Positions 31,682 to 40,055 of a stretch of DNA of 49,886 nt are shown here, in pieces (within the stretch, counting starts at the first letter, position 1; every line of letters starts with the position of its first letter). Position numbers and translations under genes: made by a program. Source of the DNA: JBKECF01 sp047974375 (GTDB taxonomy: Bacteria; Bacillota; Clostridia; Lachnospirales; CAMZNU01); contig JBKECF010000055.1 in the NCBI GenBank assembly GCA_047974375.1, positions 1-49,886 of the forward strand, in the 5' to 3' direction. The notes beneath the pieces are model-generated. The model had not been told where the DNA came from. It worked only from the letters and a program-made list of their open reading frames with translations, and ran no database searches.

Positions 31682-33118
31682 ATGAGAATAACACAGGGTA
31701 TAATTTCCAATTCTATGTTACATAGCATAAATAATAATTCAAATAAATTAAATAAAATTTACCAGCAAATTTATTCTGGTAAACAAATTCAGATGGCATC
31801 AGAAGACCCAATACTTGCAAGTAGAGCTCTTCGTTATACTACAAATATTGCTCAAACTGAGCAGTATAAAAAAAATGCAAACTATGGTTTGGGCTGGATG
31901 AATACAACGGATAAAGCTTTCAGTAACCTAGATGAATTAATGGTACAGCGTATTGGTGGAACACTTTTAGTACAAGGTTCATCAGATACTCTTTCTTTAT
32001 CGGAAAGAAAAAAAATAGTAACAGAAATGGGTTCTTTATTTGATCAAATGAAAAATGAAATGAATGTTACTTATTCAGGAAGATATGTATTTTCAGGATT
32101 TAAAACAGACGAACCACCTTTTTTAGTAGAAGATGACCCGAATATATATAGAATTAATCAGGAATTCACATACGAGGATATGGAAGAAGGCATAGGTTTC
32201 CAAAAAGATGGAGTAGGTGGACCGTCAACATACACAGACATAAATGTACTTAGGTTACCCTACGATGACTTGGCAAGCCCTAGTATTACCATTAAGGATA
32301 GTACTGGTGCGAGCGTTAATGTGGCTTATATATCCAATAAAAATAGTGATCCAAATGCGTATAAGCCAGATGCTAATAGAGTTAACTTCATTGAAGAAAC
32401 AGGGGAATTAGTTCTTGGTGATGATGTAGTGGGAAAACTTAAAAATGGCGAATTAACAGTAACCTACGAAAAAGAGGGTCTGAAGGAAGGGGAATTAAAT
32501 CCTGTTGTATATTTCGATTGTTCTGTAATTGACTCTGTAGGTGGTCCGATTTCTAAGGATGTAAATGGAAACGATTTGACATACACAATGGACAATAATG
32601 AAATAAAATATGAAGTAGGGGTAAGTGTAAATCTAAGAGTTAACTCCATGGCAAAAGATGTACTTACGCCATCTATGTACGCAAAAATGAAAAGCTTTAA
32701 AGATACTTTTGATGATTTATATGTTTCGGAAGAAGAAGCAGTAATAGCGTATTGGAAAGATAAGGGTTTTTCAGGTGATGACTTAGATTCAAAAGTAAAG
32801 GCTCAATTAGAAGAAGAAAGAGGAAATGTAAAACATGTAGGCTACCAAATGTTTAATAGACTGGAAACTTTAACAGATGGGTACGCTAGTACAATTTCTG
32901 TAGAGCATACAAGTTTAGGTACTCGTACTAATAGAATGGATCTTATTTATAATAGGCTGGAAGAGGATTATATATCATATACAGAGTTGTATACAAATGC
33001 CATTGGCACAGATTATGCACATGCAGGTATGAAATTTTCTTCTGCAAATACAATTTATCAAGCATCATTGCAAATTGGTGCACAAGTAATGAATATTTCC
33101 TTAGTAAACTATATGTAG
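31682..33118 (+). CDS. flgL: FlgL hook-filament junction protein (HAP3)
   Basis: A 478-aa protein with N-terminal MRITQGIISNSMLHSINNNS and SGKQIQMASEDPILASRALRY, typical of FlgL. The C-terminal flagellin-like helix is YTNAIGTDYAHAGMKFSSANTIYQASLQIGAQVMNISLVNYM. The middle (about 200-330) is a variable domain. It starts 8 bases after flgK2 and ends the operon before a strong terminator. The usual next genes (fliW, csrA) are absent here. Confidence 0.92.
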   Translation: MRITQGIISNSMLHSINNNSNKLNKIYQQIYSGKQIQMASEDPILASRALRYTTNIAQTEQYKKNANYGLGWMNTTDKAFSNLDELMVQRIGGTLLVQGSSDTLSLSERKKIVTEMGSLFDQMKNEMNVTYSGRYVFSGFKTDEPPFLVEDDPNIYRINQEFTYEDMEEGIGFQKDGVGGPSTYTDINVLRLPYDDLASPSITIKDSTGASVNVAYISNKNSDPNAYKPDANRVNFIEETGELVLGDDVVGKLKNGELTVTYEKEGLKEGELNPVVYFDCSVIDSVGGPISKDVNGNDLTYTMDNNEIKYEVGVSVNLRVNSMAKDVLTPSMYAKMKSFKDTFDDLYVSEEEAVIAYWKDKGFSGDDLDSKVKAQLEEERGNVKHVGYQMFNRLETLTDGYASTISVEHTSLGTRTNRMDLIYNRLEEDYISYTELYTNAIGTDYAHAGMKFSSANTIYQASLQIGAQVMNISLVNYM

Positions 33119-33164
33119 AAAAAAAAGCTGTTGGAAGATTTAAATTTTCTAACAGCTTTTTTTA
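33119..33164. terminator. Bidirectional terminator between flgL and gloA
   Basis: AAAAAAGCTGTT with flanking bases (33121-33132) pairs with AACAGCTTTTTT (33151-33162), and further pairing reaches GGAA/TTCT. A-tract and T-tract on the two sides serve both converging units. Confidence 0.9.
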
Positions 33165-33175
33165 TAATGTATAAT

Positions 33176-33553
33176 CTATTTTGCCCTTATTATTTCAACT
33201 TTGTAACCATCTGGGTCAGTTACAAAAAAATAATTAGGTGGTGCACCTACCAAACCTTTTAAGTCTGTAACTGTATAGCCTAAGTTTTTAATTCGTGAAT
33301 GCTGTTCTTCTAGATTTGAAGTTTCAACAGCGGTATGGCTAAATCCGTTACCAATTTCATATGACGTTTCCTGTCCGATGTTGTAAGTTAGTTCTAATTC
33401 ATAGTGCTTGTTTTCATCAGATAAGTAAACAAGAACAAAACCATGGTCACTATGGTCTTTTTTTCTAGTTTCTTCTAATCCTAATACTTCTGTGTAAAAT
33501 TTAATAGATTTTTCTAAATCCATAACACGTATACAGGTGTGTAACATTTTCAT
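33176..33553 (-). CDS. gloA: Glyoxalase I (lactoylglutathione lyase family)
   Basis: A 125-aa protein, one vicinal-oxygen-chelate fold. The metal ligands of the Ni2+-type enzyme are in place: H5 (MLHTCIRV), E54 (ELTYN), H73 (FSHTAVE) and E120 (YKVEIIR). Strings such as FYTEVLGLE and FVTDPDGYKVEI are family markers. It detoxifies methylglyoxal as a thiol hemithioacetal. Low-GC anaerobes often lack glutathione, so another thiol may be used. Confidence 0.88.
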   Translation of the reverse strand: MKMLHTCIRVMDLEKSIKFYTEVLGLEETRKKDHSDHGFVLVYLSDENKHYELELTYNIGQETSYEIGNGFSHTAVETSNLEEQHSRIKNLGYTVTDLKGLVGAPPNYFFVTDPDGYKVEIIRAK

Positions 33554-33589
33554 AAATTTTCTCCGATCTTTAACTTATTAAATTTATTT

Positions 33590-35182
33590 TTACTTTAAAT
33601 TAGCTCTTTTTTCTATATATTCATCATAGGAAATATTTCGGTCAATTATTCCTTCATCTGTAAATTCTATAATTCTATTGGCTATTGTTTGTATAAACTG
33701 GTGGTCGTGGGAAGTAAATAAAACGACACATGTTGTATCTATTAATCCGTTGTTTAGTGCTGTAATTGATTCTAAGTCTAAATGATTTGTGGGTTCATCC
33801 AGTATAATTACATTACTTTCAGAGAGCATCATTTTAGAAAGCATGCATCTAACTTTTTCTCCACCAGAAAGCACATTTGCCGATTTTAAACTATCTTCAC
33901 CAGAAAAAAGCATTCTACCTAAAAAACCACGTACAAAGGTTTCTGTCTCATCTTTAGAGTATTGTCTTAACCAATCAATTAAGTTGCGGTCGGTGTTAAA
34001 TAATTCATCATTGTCCTTGGCGAAATAACTTCGTCTTGTTGTTACACCCCATTTAACGTTTCCAGTATAATCTGTTATTTTTTCGTTAATTATATCGAAG
34101 AAACAAGTTTTTGCTAAATTGTTTTTACCTACAAAAACAATTTTATCTCCAGGGTTTACTGTAATATTTATATTTTTTAAAATTTCACCGTCTTCGTTAG
34201 AATAAGATAGGTTTTCAATAAAAAGCACATCGTTTCCTACTTCCCGTTCGCCTTTAAAGTTAACAAAAGGATATTTACGGCTGGAGGGTTTAATGTCTTC
34301 AAAGGTAATTTTTTCAAGTAATTTTTTCCTTGAAGTTGCTTGACGTGACTTAGAAGCGTTTGCACTAAATCGTTGAATAAACTCTTGCATTTCTTTAGCC
34401 TTTGCTTCTCTTTTTTTATTTTCATCACGCATTTGTCTTAAGGCTAATTGGCTAGATTCATACCAAAAGTCATAGTTACCCATATAAAGTTGAATTTTTC
34501 TATAATCTATGTCTACAATGTGTGTACATACTTGGTTTAAAAAGTGTCTGTCGTGGGAAACTATAATTACTGTGTTACTAAAATCGGCTAAAAAGTCTTC
34601 TAACCAATTAATTGCATCTATGTCTAAGTGGTTTGTAGGCTCGTCAAGAAGTAAAATATCTGGGTTGCCAAATAAAGATTGGGCAAGTAAAACTTTTACT
34701 TTAACGATGTCTTCTAGGTCACTCATTTTTTTGTTGTGTAGATTTGTTTCTATACCTAAGTTGTTTAGAAGTGTAGCAGCGTCGCTTTCAGCATTCCATC
34801 CGTCTAATTCTTCAAATTCAGCTTCTAAATTACCAAGAATAATGCCGTCGTCTTCGGTAAAATCTTCTTTAAAATAGTATTTTTCTTTTTCTTTCATAAT
34901 GTTGTGAAGCTTGTCAAATCCCATAATTACAGTTTCTAGTACTTCATATTCGTCATATTCATAGTGATTTTGCTTTAAAACTGCCATACGTTGGTTAGGT
35001 GTTTTAAAGATTTCGCCGCTTGTTGGCTCTATTTCTCCAGAAAGTATTTTAAGGAAAGTTGACTTTCCTGCACCATTTGCACCTATTAAGCCATAGCAGT
35101 TGTTTTCTGTGAATTGAATATTTACATTTTCAAATAGTGGTGTTTTACCAAATTGCAAAGTTACATTGTTAGCACTAATCAT
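33590..35182 (-). CDS. ABC-F family ATPase with an altered second Walker A
   Basis: A 530-aa soluble protein with two ABC domains and no membrane part. The first Walker A is GANGAGKST (about residues 36-44), with a signature region and LLLDEPTNHLDID; the second has VLSGGEKVRC and ILDEPTNHLDLES. The second Walker A reads GKNNLAKT, with Ala in place of the last Gly before Lys-Thr. Such a LAKT form occurs in some YkpA/YbiT-like ABC-F proteins, from memory. ABC-F proteins bind the ribosomal E site and adjust translation, and some give antibiotic protection; no resistance claim is supported here. Confidence 0.88.
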   Translation of the reverse strand: MISANNVTLQFGKTPLFENVNIQFTENNCYGLIGANGAGKSTFLKILSGEIEPTSGEIFKTPNQRMAVLKQNHYEYDEYEVLETVIMGFDKLHNIMKEKEKYYFKEDFTEDDGIILGNLEAEFEELDGWNAESDAATLLNNLGIETNLHNKKMSDLEDIVKVKVLLAQSLFGNPDILLLDEPTNHLDIDAINWLEDFLADFSNTVIIVSHDRHFLNQVCTHIVDIDYRKIQLYMGNYDFWYESSQLALRQMRDENKKREAKAKEMQEFIQRFSANASKSRQATSRKKLLEKITFEDIKPSSRKYPFVNFKGEREVGNDVLFIENLSYSNEDGEILKNINITVNPGDKIVFVGKNNLAKTCFFDIINEKITDYTGNVKWGVTTRRSYFAKDNDELFNTDRNLIDWLRQYSKDETETFVRGFLGRMLFSGEDSLKSANVLSGGEKVRCMLSKMMLSESNVIILDEPTNHLDLESITALNNGLIDTTCVVLFTSHDHQFIQTIANRIIEFTDEGIIDRNISYDEYIEKRANLK

Positions 35183-35200
35183 TTTTTTAACCTCTTTTTT

Positions 35201-35926
35201 CTAATTTAAAATTTCTAAGCTTTTAAGATTTATATCTAAATTTATTTTTATAAAATCATTTAATGTTTTTTCCAACATATTTATTACAGAATTAGGGATA
35301 TGAAAATTAAATATATTTTCATTTTCATATATATAGTTTAAAGTGTAAATAAATGTGTGGTTTACCTGATGGATTCTTGGTGTGGTAGATATACAGTCTG
35401 GGCAAATTAAACCTTGATCGCCAAAGTATACTTTATTGCTTTGGGTATATGGCTTGTTGCAGGAAGAGCAAAATGTAGCAGGAGGGTTGTGGCCTATTAA
35501 TTGCAAAAATTTCACTTGAAAAGTTACAAAAACCAGTTTTGGTTCACTAGTTATGCACATTTTTTTTAAGGCATTTAAAAGTAATTTTAAAATACTATTT
35601 ACTTCAACATCTTCTAATATAGTTTTATTTATTATTTCTAAAAAATAGTTACTATAACACAATTTTTCGAAATCTTCCCTAATGCTATAAAAACTTTCTA
35701 TTAAATCTCCTTGAGTTAATATATTGAAGTTGTTTTTTTCGAATATAGTTATATCGCTGTATGCAAACATTTGGGAAACTGTAAAAATTTTGCTTTTAGT
35801 TTTTTTTGCCCCTTTTGCCAAAACTGAATATTTACCACGATCCTTTACAAGGAGTGTAAGCATTTTGTTGCTTTCATTTACGTCTACTTCTCTTATTACA
35901 ATGCCTCGAAGGTCAATTACTGACAT
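35201..35926 (-). CDS. recO: DNA repair protein RecO
   Basis: A 241-aa protein: an N-terminal OB fold (residues 1-78, RGIVIREVDVNESNKMLTLL), a helical domain, and a four-cysteine zinc site CSSC...CPDC near residues 158-180. RecO loads RecA with RecR in recombination repair. Its start overlaps the rsfS stop by 10 bases. Confidence 0.93.
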   Translation of the reverse strand: MSVIDLRGIVIREVDVNESNKMLTLLVKDRGKYSVLAKGAKKTKSKIFTVSQMFAYSDITIFEKNNFNILTQGDLIESFYSIREDFEKLCYSNYFLEIINKTILEDVEVNSILKLLLNALKKMCITSEPKLVFVTFQVKFLQLIGHNPPATFCSSCNKPYTQSNKVYFGDQGLICPDCISTTPRIHQVNHTFIYTLNYIYENENIFNFHIPNSVINMLEKTLNDFIKINLDINLKSLEILN

Positions 35927-36267
35927 AATTTTTCCATGTTTATAAAATCGCCATCACTCCATAGTCTTTCTAGTTCGTAAAGCTCACGGCTTTCTTTATG
36001 AAAAATATGAATAAAGGCAAATCCGTAGTTTAATAATGTCCAGTCGCTGCCAGAACCTTCGCTATCCATAGCTATAATATTAAGCTTGCCAAGTTCATCC
36101 TTTATATTTGTTGCTATGGCATCTTGTTGTTTTACATTGTTTCCATTTGTTATGATGAAATAATCGCAAAGAGAGGATATTTTACTTATATCAATAATAG
36201 TTATATTCTCTCCCATTTTATCGTCTATTGCTTTATAAATCTGTTTAAGTTCCTTTAAGTATTCCAT
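35917..36267 (-). CDS. rsfS: Ribosomal silencing factor RsfS
   Basis: A 116-aa protein, normal length. Family strings: KAIDDKMGENITIIDIS, CDYFIITNGNN and WTLLNYGFAFIHIFHKESRELYELERLW. It binds ribosomal protein L14 and blocks subunit joining when nutrients are low. It sits directly after nadD-yqeK, its usual neighbour, and overlaps recO. Confidence 0.95.
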   Translation of the reverse strand: MEYLKELKQIYKAIDDKMGENITIIDISKISSLCDYFIITNGNNVKQQDAIATNIKDELGKLNIIAMDSEGSGSDWTLLNYGFAFIHIFHKESRELYELERLWSDGDFINMEKLCQ

Positions 36268-36277
36268 TTTTTACCTC

Positions 36278-37420
36278 TTATTCTAAGTAGTTATATGCTT
36301 CTATGCATTTATAGTACATTTTATCTTTGCCTATATATTTCATTTTTAATTCTATCTCTAGTTTAATAGCTTCATCTATGCCTTTTTCCTCTAGAACTTT
36401 CCTTATTATGTTTACATCGGGATAATCCCTGTTGGGTTCTATAGCATCGGCTATATAAATTATTTTTTCTAATATATTCATATTTGCACGTCCGAAAGTG
36501 TGATGAGAAATAGCGTTAAGTACGTGTGTGTTTTCTATATTAAAAATATTTTTTGCAATTTCTTTGCCTAATAATCCATGGGTTATGAAGTCGTTTTTTT
36601 CGAAATAGGAGTCGAATTTTAGGTTGTATTTTTCTTTCGAATTAATTATATCTTCTTTTGAAAACTCTTTACAATAGTCGTGAAGTAGGGCGGCTACTTT
36701 GCAACTATTTAAATTTACATTATAAATTTTGCCTAGTTTTACACTTGTTTCTACTACCCCTAGGGTATGTGTAAATCTTTTTGGGCTAAGAGTATTTTTA
36801 ACTGCAGAAGTTATAAAATCTAAATCGTATTCTTCTACGTATAAATTATTTTCATTTATATATTTAGCCACTTTTGCAGGCAGAAAAAATTCTAGGTTGT
36901 TACCTTTTTTTGCTAAATCCCTTATATAGCTCGAGGAAATATTCATGTTGAAGTCTTTATAGAATTTAATATGAAGTTTGTATTTTTCCAAAGTCTTTTT
37001 AATTTTCAAAAAATCATCTAGGGAGCCTTGTCGATTTACTGTAATTAACTTTGTGTATTTATATAAAGATTCTATGTCTTTCCACAAATGTATATCTCTT
37101 AGGGTGTCTAGTCCAATAATATAGTAGAATTCATCATTTTCACTTTTTAAATAAATTTTTTTTAAAATTTTCAATGTATCAATGGTATAGGTTGTTGAGT
37201 TCCTATTAATTTCTATATGGGATATTTGGCAGTTTGTGGCCAACTTTACCATGTCTAATCTGTTTTGTGGATTAACATTTATTTCCTTGTGGGGAACTAG
37301 GTTGCCTGTTGGTATAAATATTATATCATCTAGCAAATATTCCTCTTTTATTAGTTGCGCCATAGCAAGGTGGCCGTTATGTATAGGATTAAAGCTACCT
37401 CCCATTATTCCGTATTTCAC
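36278..37420 (-). CDS. NadD-YqeK fusion: NaMN adenylyltransferase + HD-domain hydrolase
   Basis: A 380-aa protein made of two enzymes usually encoded apart. Residues 1-190 are NadD: the nucleotidyltransferase start GGSFNPIHNGHL and the ISSSYIRD motif near residue 160, which make nicotinate adenine dinucleotide. Residues about 200-380 are YqeK, an HD-domain hydrolase: RFTHTLGVVETS, the metal pair in LLHDYCKE, ISHHTFG and IYIADAIEPNRDYP. YqeK proteins cleave Ap4A symmetrically. The fusion brings NAD synthesis and dinucleotide turnover into one chain. It lies just upstream of rsfS, the order seen for separate genes in many Firmicutes. Confidence 0.93.
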   Translation of the reverse strand: MKYGIMGGSFNPIHNGHLAMAQLIKEEYLLDDIIFIPTGNLVPHKEINVNPQNRLDMVKLATNCQISHIEINRNSTTYTIDTLKILKKIYLKSENDEFYYIIGLDTLRDIHLWKDIESLYKYTKLITVNRQGSLDDFLKIKKTLEKYKLHIKFYKDFNMNISSSYIRDLAKKGNNLEFFLPAKVAKYINENNLYVEEYDLDFITSAVKNTLSPKRFTHTLGVVETSVKLGKIYNVNLNSCKVAALLHDYCKEFSKEDIINSKEKYNLKFDSYFEKNDFITHGLLGKEIAKNIFNIENTHVLNAISHHTFGRANMNILEKIIYIADAIEPNRDYPDVNIIRKVLEEKGIDEAIKLEIELKMKYIGKDKMYYKCIEAYNYLE

Positions 37421-38529
37421 ATAAAACCTCCTGTTTCTAGTAAAATTTCTAATTTAGGTCGTAAATTATTCTCTTGGACAACTTTAAAATAATCATTTTT
37501 ATCTTTGTTTTTTCCAGTATAAACACCTTTTATTAAAATGTTCTTTGGGGTGTCTTTGTAGTCAATAAATTCAATAATATCTGTTTTGTATCCACTTATT
37601 TCCATGAGCTCGCTACGTAATGAGTCTGTAAGCATTGCACTATATCTTTCTTTTAATATACCATGGCGTATTACTAAATTTTTATTTTTCAATTGAGAAA
37701 AAATTTCGTGATGGCAACAAGGTACAGAAAGTATTATGTCTGCTTTTAACTTTATTCCATTATAAATTGCATAGTCTGTTGCTATGTCGCAAGCGTGGAG
37801 GCTAATTACCATATTTATTTTATTATTTGCCTTGAAATCTTTTATGTCCATGTTGTAAAAGTACATATTGTTGTAATTTAAATTTGTTTTTAAACTGTTG
37901 CAAGCATCAATTACATCAGTCTTTAAGTCTATGCCGATAATAGTTACATTTTTGTTTTGTAATATATTAAAGTAATAATAAACGGCAAAGGTTAAATAGG
38001 ATTTGCCACAGCCTATATCTAAAATATATCCGTTTTTTGGTATATATTCTTCTATGGATTTTATATGTTCCAAAAACTTGTTTATTTGCCTATATTTTTT
38101 TTGTTTTTTATCGTAGACTTTGCCTTGGGAATTCATTATATCAAGTTCCACTAAAAAGTCTGGCGTGTCTTTTAAAATATAGTTTTTATTTTTATCGTGG
38201 TCTAAATTTTCCTTTATCACCTTGGAATTTTTAAGTTGGGTGACTTTACAATTACCTTTTTTGTTAAGTAAAATAGAATAGTTTGCGTCATCAGCAAATA
38301 AATTAATATTCTTGAAATTTATAATTAGTTCGTAAATACTATTTACATCACTAAAGTTAATTGTACCATGATATACTTTGTTTTCAACGTACTTTGAGAC
38401 TTGAAAGCTGGTTTTTTTTTTTTCTATGTCTATACGTTTTGCATTTCCTTTTAAAATAGGAGAAGTGCAAATTATTTTTATAATATTTTTCTTGTCTATT
38501 AATTCGTAAAGTTCTTTTATTTTTTTCAT
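37417..38529 (-). CDS. SAM-dependent methyltransferase (PF13679-like)
   Basis: A 370-aa protein. The C-terminal two-thirds has a Rossmann methyltransferase: motif I YILDIGCGKSYLTFAVYY (about residue 170), acidic IGIDLKTDV, then SLHACDIATDYAIYNG and VPCCHHE, the last two typical of the Methyltransf_32 group. The N-terminal 130 residues are a separate domain of unknown role. The HACD and CCHHE parts suggest an RNA or small-molecule substrate, not known here. Its stop overlaps the nadD-yqeK start by 4 bases. Confidence 0.82.
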   Translation of the reverse strand: MKKIKELYELIDKKNIIKIICTSPILKGNAKRIDIEKKKTSFQVSKYVENKVYHGTINFSDVNSIYELIINFKNINLFADDANYSILLNKKGNCKVTQLKNSKVIKENLDHDKNKNYILKDTPDFLVELDIMNSQGKVYDKKQKKYRQINKFLEHIKSIEEYIPKNGYILDIGCGKSYLTFAVYYYFNILQNKNVTIIGIDLKTDVIDACNSLKTNLNYNNMYFYNMDIKDFKANNKINMVISLHACDIATDYAIYNGIKLKADIILSVPCCHHEIFSQLKNKNLVIRHGILKERYSAMLTDSLRSELMEISGYKTDIIEFIDYKDTPKNILIKGVYTGKNKDKNDYFKVVQENNLRPKLEILLETGGFM

Positions 38530-38573
38530 ATTTATTCCTAACCAGTTAAAATTATAACGTAAAATTTTTGTAT

Positions 38574-39029
38574 TTAATAGGGTTCATTTGAATTGTAGTA
38601 GCAATAAATAAAAATGCTAAGGTTGAAGTTGTAGGTGTTGTTAAGGGAATCTTCTGCAAGGTTTAAATTATTTACAGAATATAGCCAATCTGTGTCTTCC
38701 AATTGCTTTATATAAGATTTTATATTGCTATAACTTTCGCTACCTGAAAAATTAACAGAGTAACCATTACTTTTTTCTTCCAACGCAAAAGAATGTTTAG
38801 CTATGGCTAGGTCTAAAATAGACTTTTGAGCATCATCTTTTGTTAGTATGGTTTTATTGTATTCATTTAATTCTTGGTATTTTAGGTCTAAGACATTTTT
38901 AGTTTCTAGGTATTCTGAAAGTTTATTATATTTATTTTTATAAGAGGAAAACGAAGTTATAGTAATGGCTATTAAAATAATAACAATGATTAAAGTGATT
39001 ACATTTATACATATTCTGGAATATTTCAT
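38574..39029 (-). CDS. PilO/GspM-like bitopic membrane protein
   Basis: A 151-aa protein: one N-terminal membrane helix (residues about 8-28), a coiled coil (29-65), then a small alpha/beta domain (SGYSVNFSG-ESYSNIKSYIKQLED...). This plan, plus direct adjacency (one-base overlap) to a GspL/PilN-like gene, fits PilO or GspM of type IV pilus or type II secretion alignment complexes. Sequence conservation is weak, so the call is mainly by architecture and context. Confidence 0.55.
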   Translation of the reverse strand: MKYSRICINVITLIIVIILIAITITSFSSYKNKYNKLSEYLETKNVLDLKYQELNEYNKTILTKDDAQKSILDLAIAKHSFALEEKSNGYSVNFSGSESYSNIKSYIKQLEDTDWLYSVNNLNLAEDSLNNTYNFNLSIFIYCYYNSNEPY

Positions 39030-40045
39030 TATTCTACCTCGAAAGTTAAGTAATAATAGGACGTACCGTAGTTAATTTCTTTAATTTGTATATTTATATA
39101 TTCTTTTTTTTCTATATAATCTATTACATAGTCTAGGTCTTTTGTAGGAGGTAAATATCCGTAAAAGTTTATATTATTTTCAATATATAGTTTGTTAGGC
39201 TTAAGGTGATGTAGGTCATTTAGTATTTTATATTCTATATTTTCCTTTATATCGCTAGCCTTCAGGTCATCTATAAGCTTATTTGTTAGAGTTAATTCTG
39301 TGTCTAAATTGGTTATTATAGAAGTATCAATAGATTTGAATTTATTTTGTAAATAATTAAAAACTGTAAAGGAAAGTAGTACTATGCATAGGCAATATGC
39401 GAAGTTTGCCATAGTTAGTTTTAGTTCTTTAGAGAAATTTTTTTCTTTATAATTTTTATATTGTATAGAGCTTAGTGCCAAGTTAATACTAGGTACAGGC
39501 ATATTTTTTAAATCAAATGTAATAAATTCACAATCATATAAATCTAAATATTCCTTTAGCCATGATATTATATTGTTAACAACAACAATTTTATTGGAGT
39601 TTACTTTTAAGCCTAGTGTTTTATCTATTTCTAGAATATTTTTATAAGAATATTCATTACTAAATGTATAAAAATCAATCTCCACATGGTTATTGATGTT
39701 AACTATGTGGAGATTGTTATTATTTTCATATACAAGGGTAAAATTTGGGTGCAAATGCCTTGTACAGTCTAAAAGGGCAAGCTCGTAAGTGGTAACTATA
39801 CTAGCGTTTTGTGGTACTTCACCTTCTACAAGGCTGATAATTGTAGCTTCAAGTTTTTTATTACCGTATATGCGGAAACTTTTTTTGAATTTGTATTTTT
39901 CAATTAAATGTTTTTCTCCTATGGCTATTTTAGTAAAAGGTAAGTCTATATATTCATAGTTAAGAATGGCATCGTCTATTACATGAACGGTTATTTTTTC
40001 CTTTGAATTTCCAATTATTTCTTTGTTTTTGTATAAAATATTCAT
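39029..40045 (-). CDS. GspL/PilN-like membrane protein
   Basis: A 338-aa protein: a cytoplasmic part (residues 1-205) with beta-strand patterns like a degenerate actin-like PilM/GspL domain, one membrane helix (about 210-235), a coiled coil (238-275) and a C-terminal ferredoxin-like domain (INFYGYLPPTKDLDYVIDYIEK). No nucleotide motif is visible. With the PilO-like gene it forms the two-gene inner-membrane core of a pilus or secretion machine, but no ATPase, pilin or PilC gene is in the window. It lies 10 bases after rpoD. Confidence 0.55.
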   Translation of the reverse strand: MNILYKNKEIIGNSKEKITVHVIDDAILNYEYIDLPFTKIAIGEKHLIEKYKFKKSFRIYGNKKLEATIISLVEGEVPQNASIVTTYELALLDCTRHLHPNFTLVYENNNNLHIVNINNHVEIDFYTFSNEYSYKNILEIDKTLGLKVNSNKIVVVNNIISWLKEYLDLYDCEFITFDLKNMPVPSINLALSSIQYKNYKEKNFSKELKLTMANFAYCLCIVLLSFTVFNYLQNKFKSIDTSIITNLDTELTLTNKLIDDLKASDIKENIEYKILNDLHHLKPNKLYIENNINFYGYLPPTKDLDYVIDYIEKKEYINIQIKEINYGTSYYYLTFEVE

Positions 40046-40055
40046 AATTTACCTT

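Noticed and set aside
33590..35182. Antibiotic resistance gene
   Set aside because: ABC-F proteins include many housekeeping members; nothing in the sequence or neighbourhood points to drug protection.
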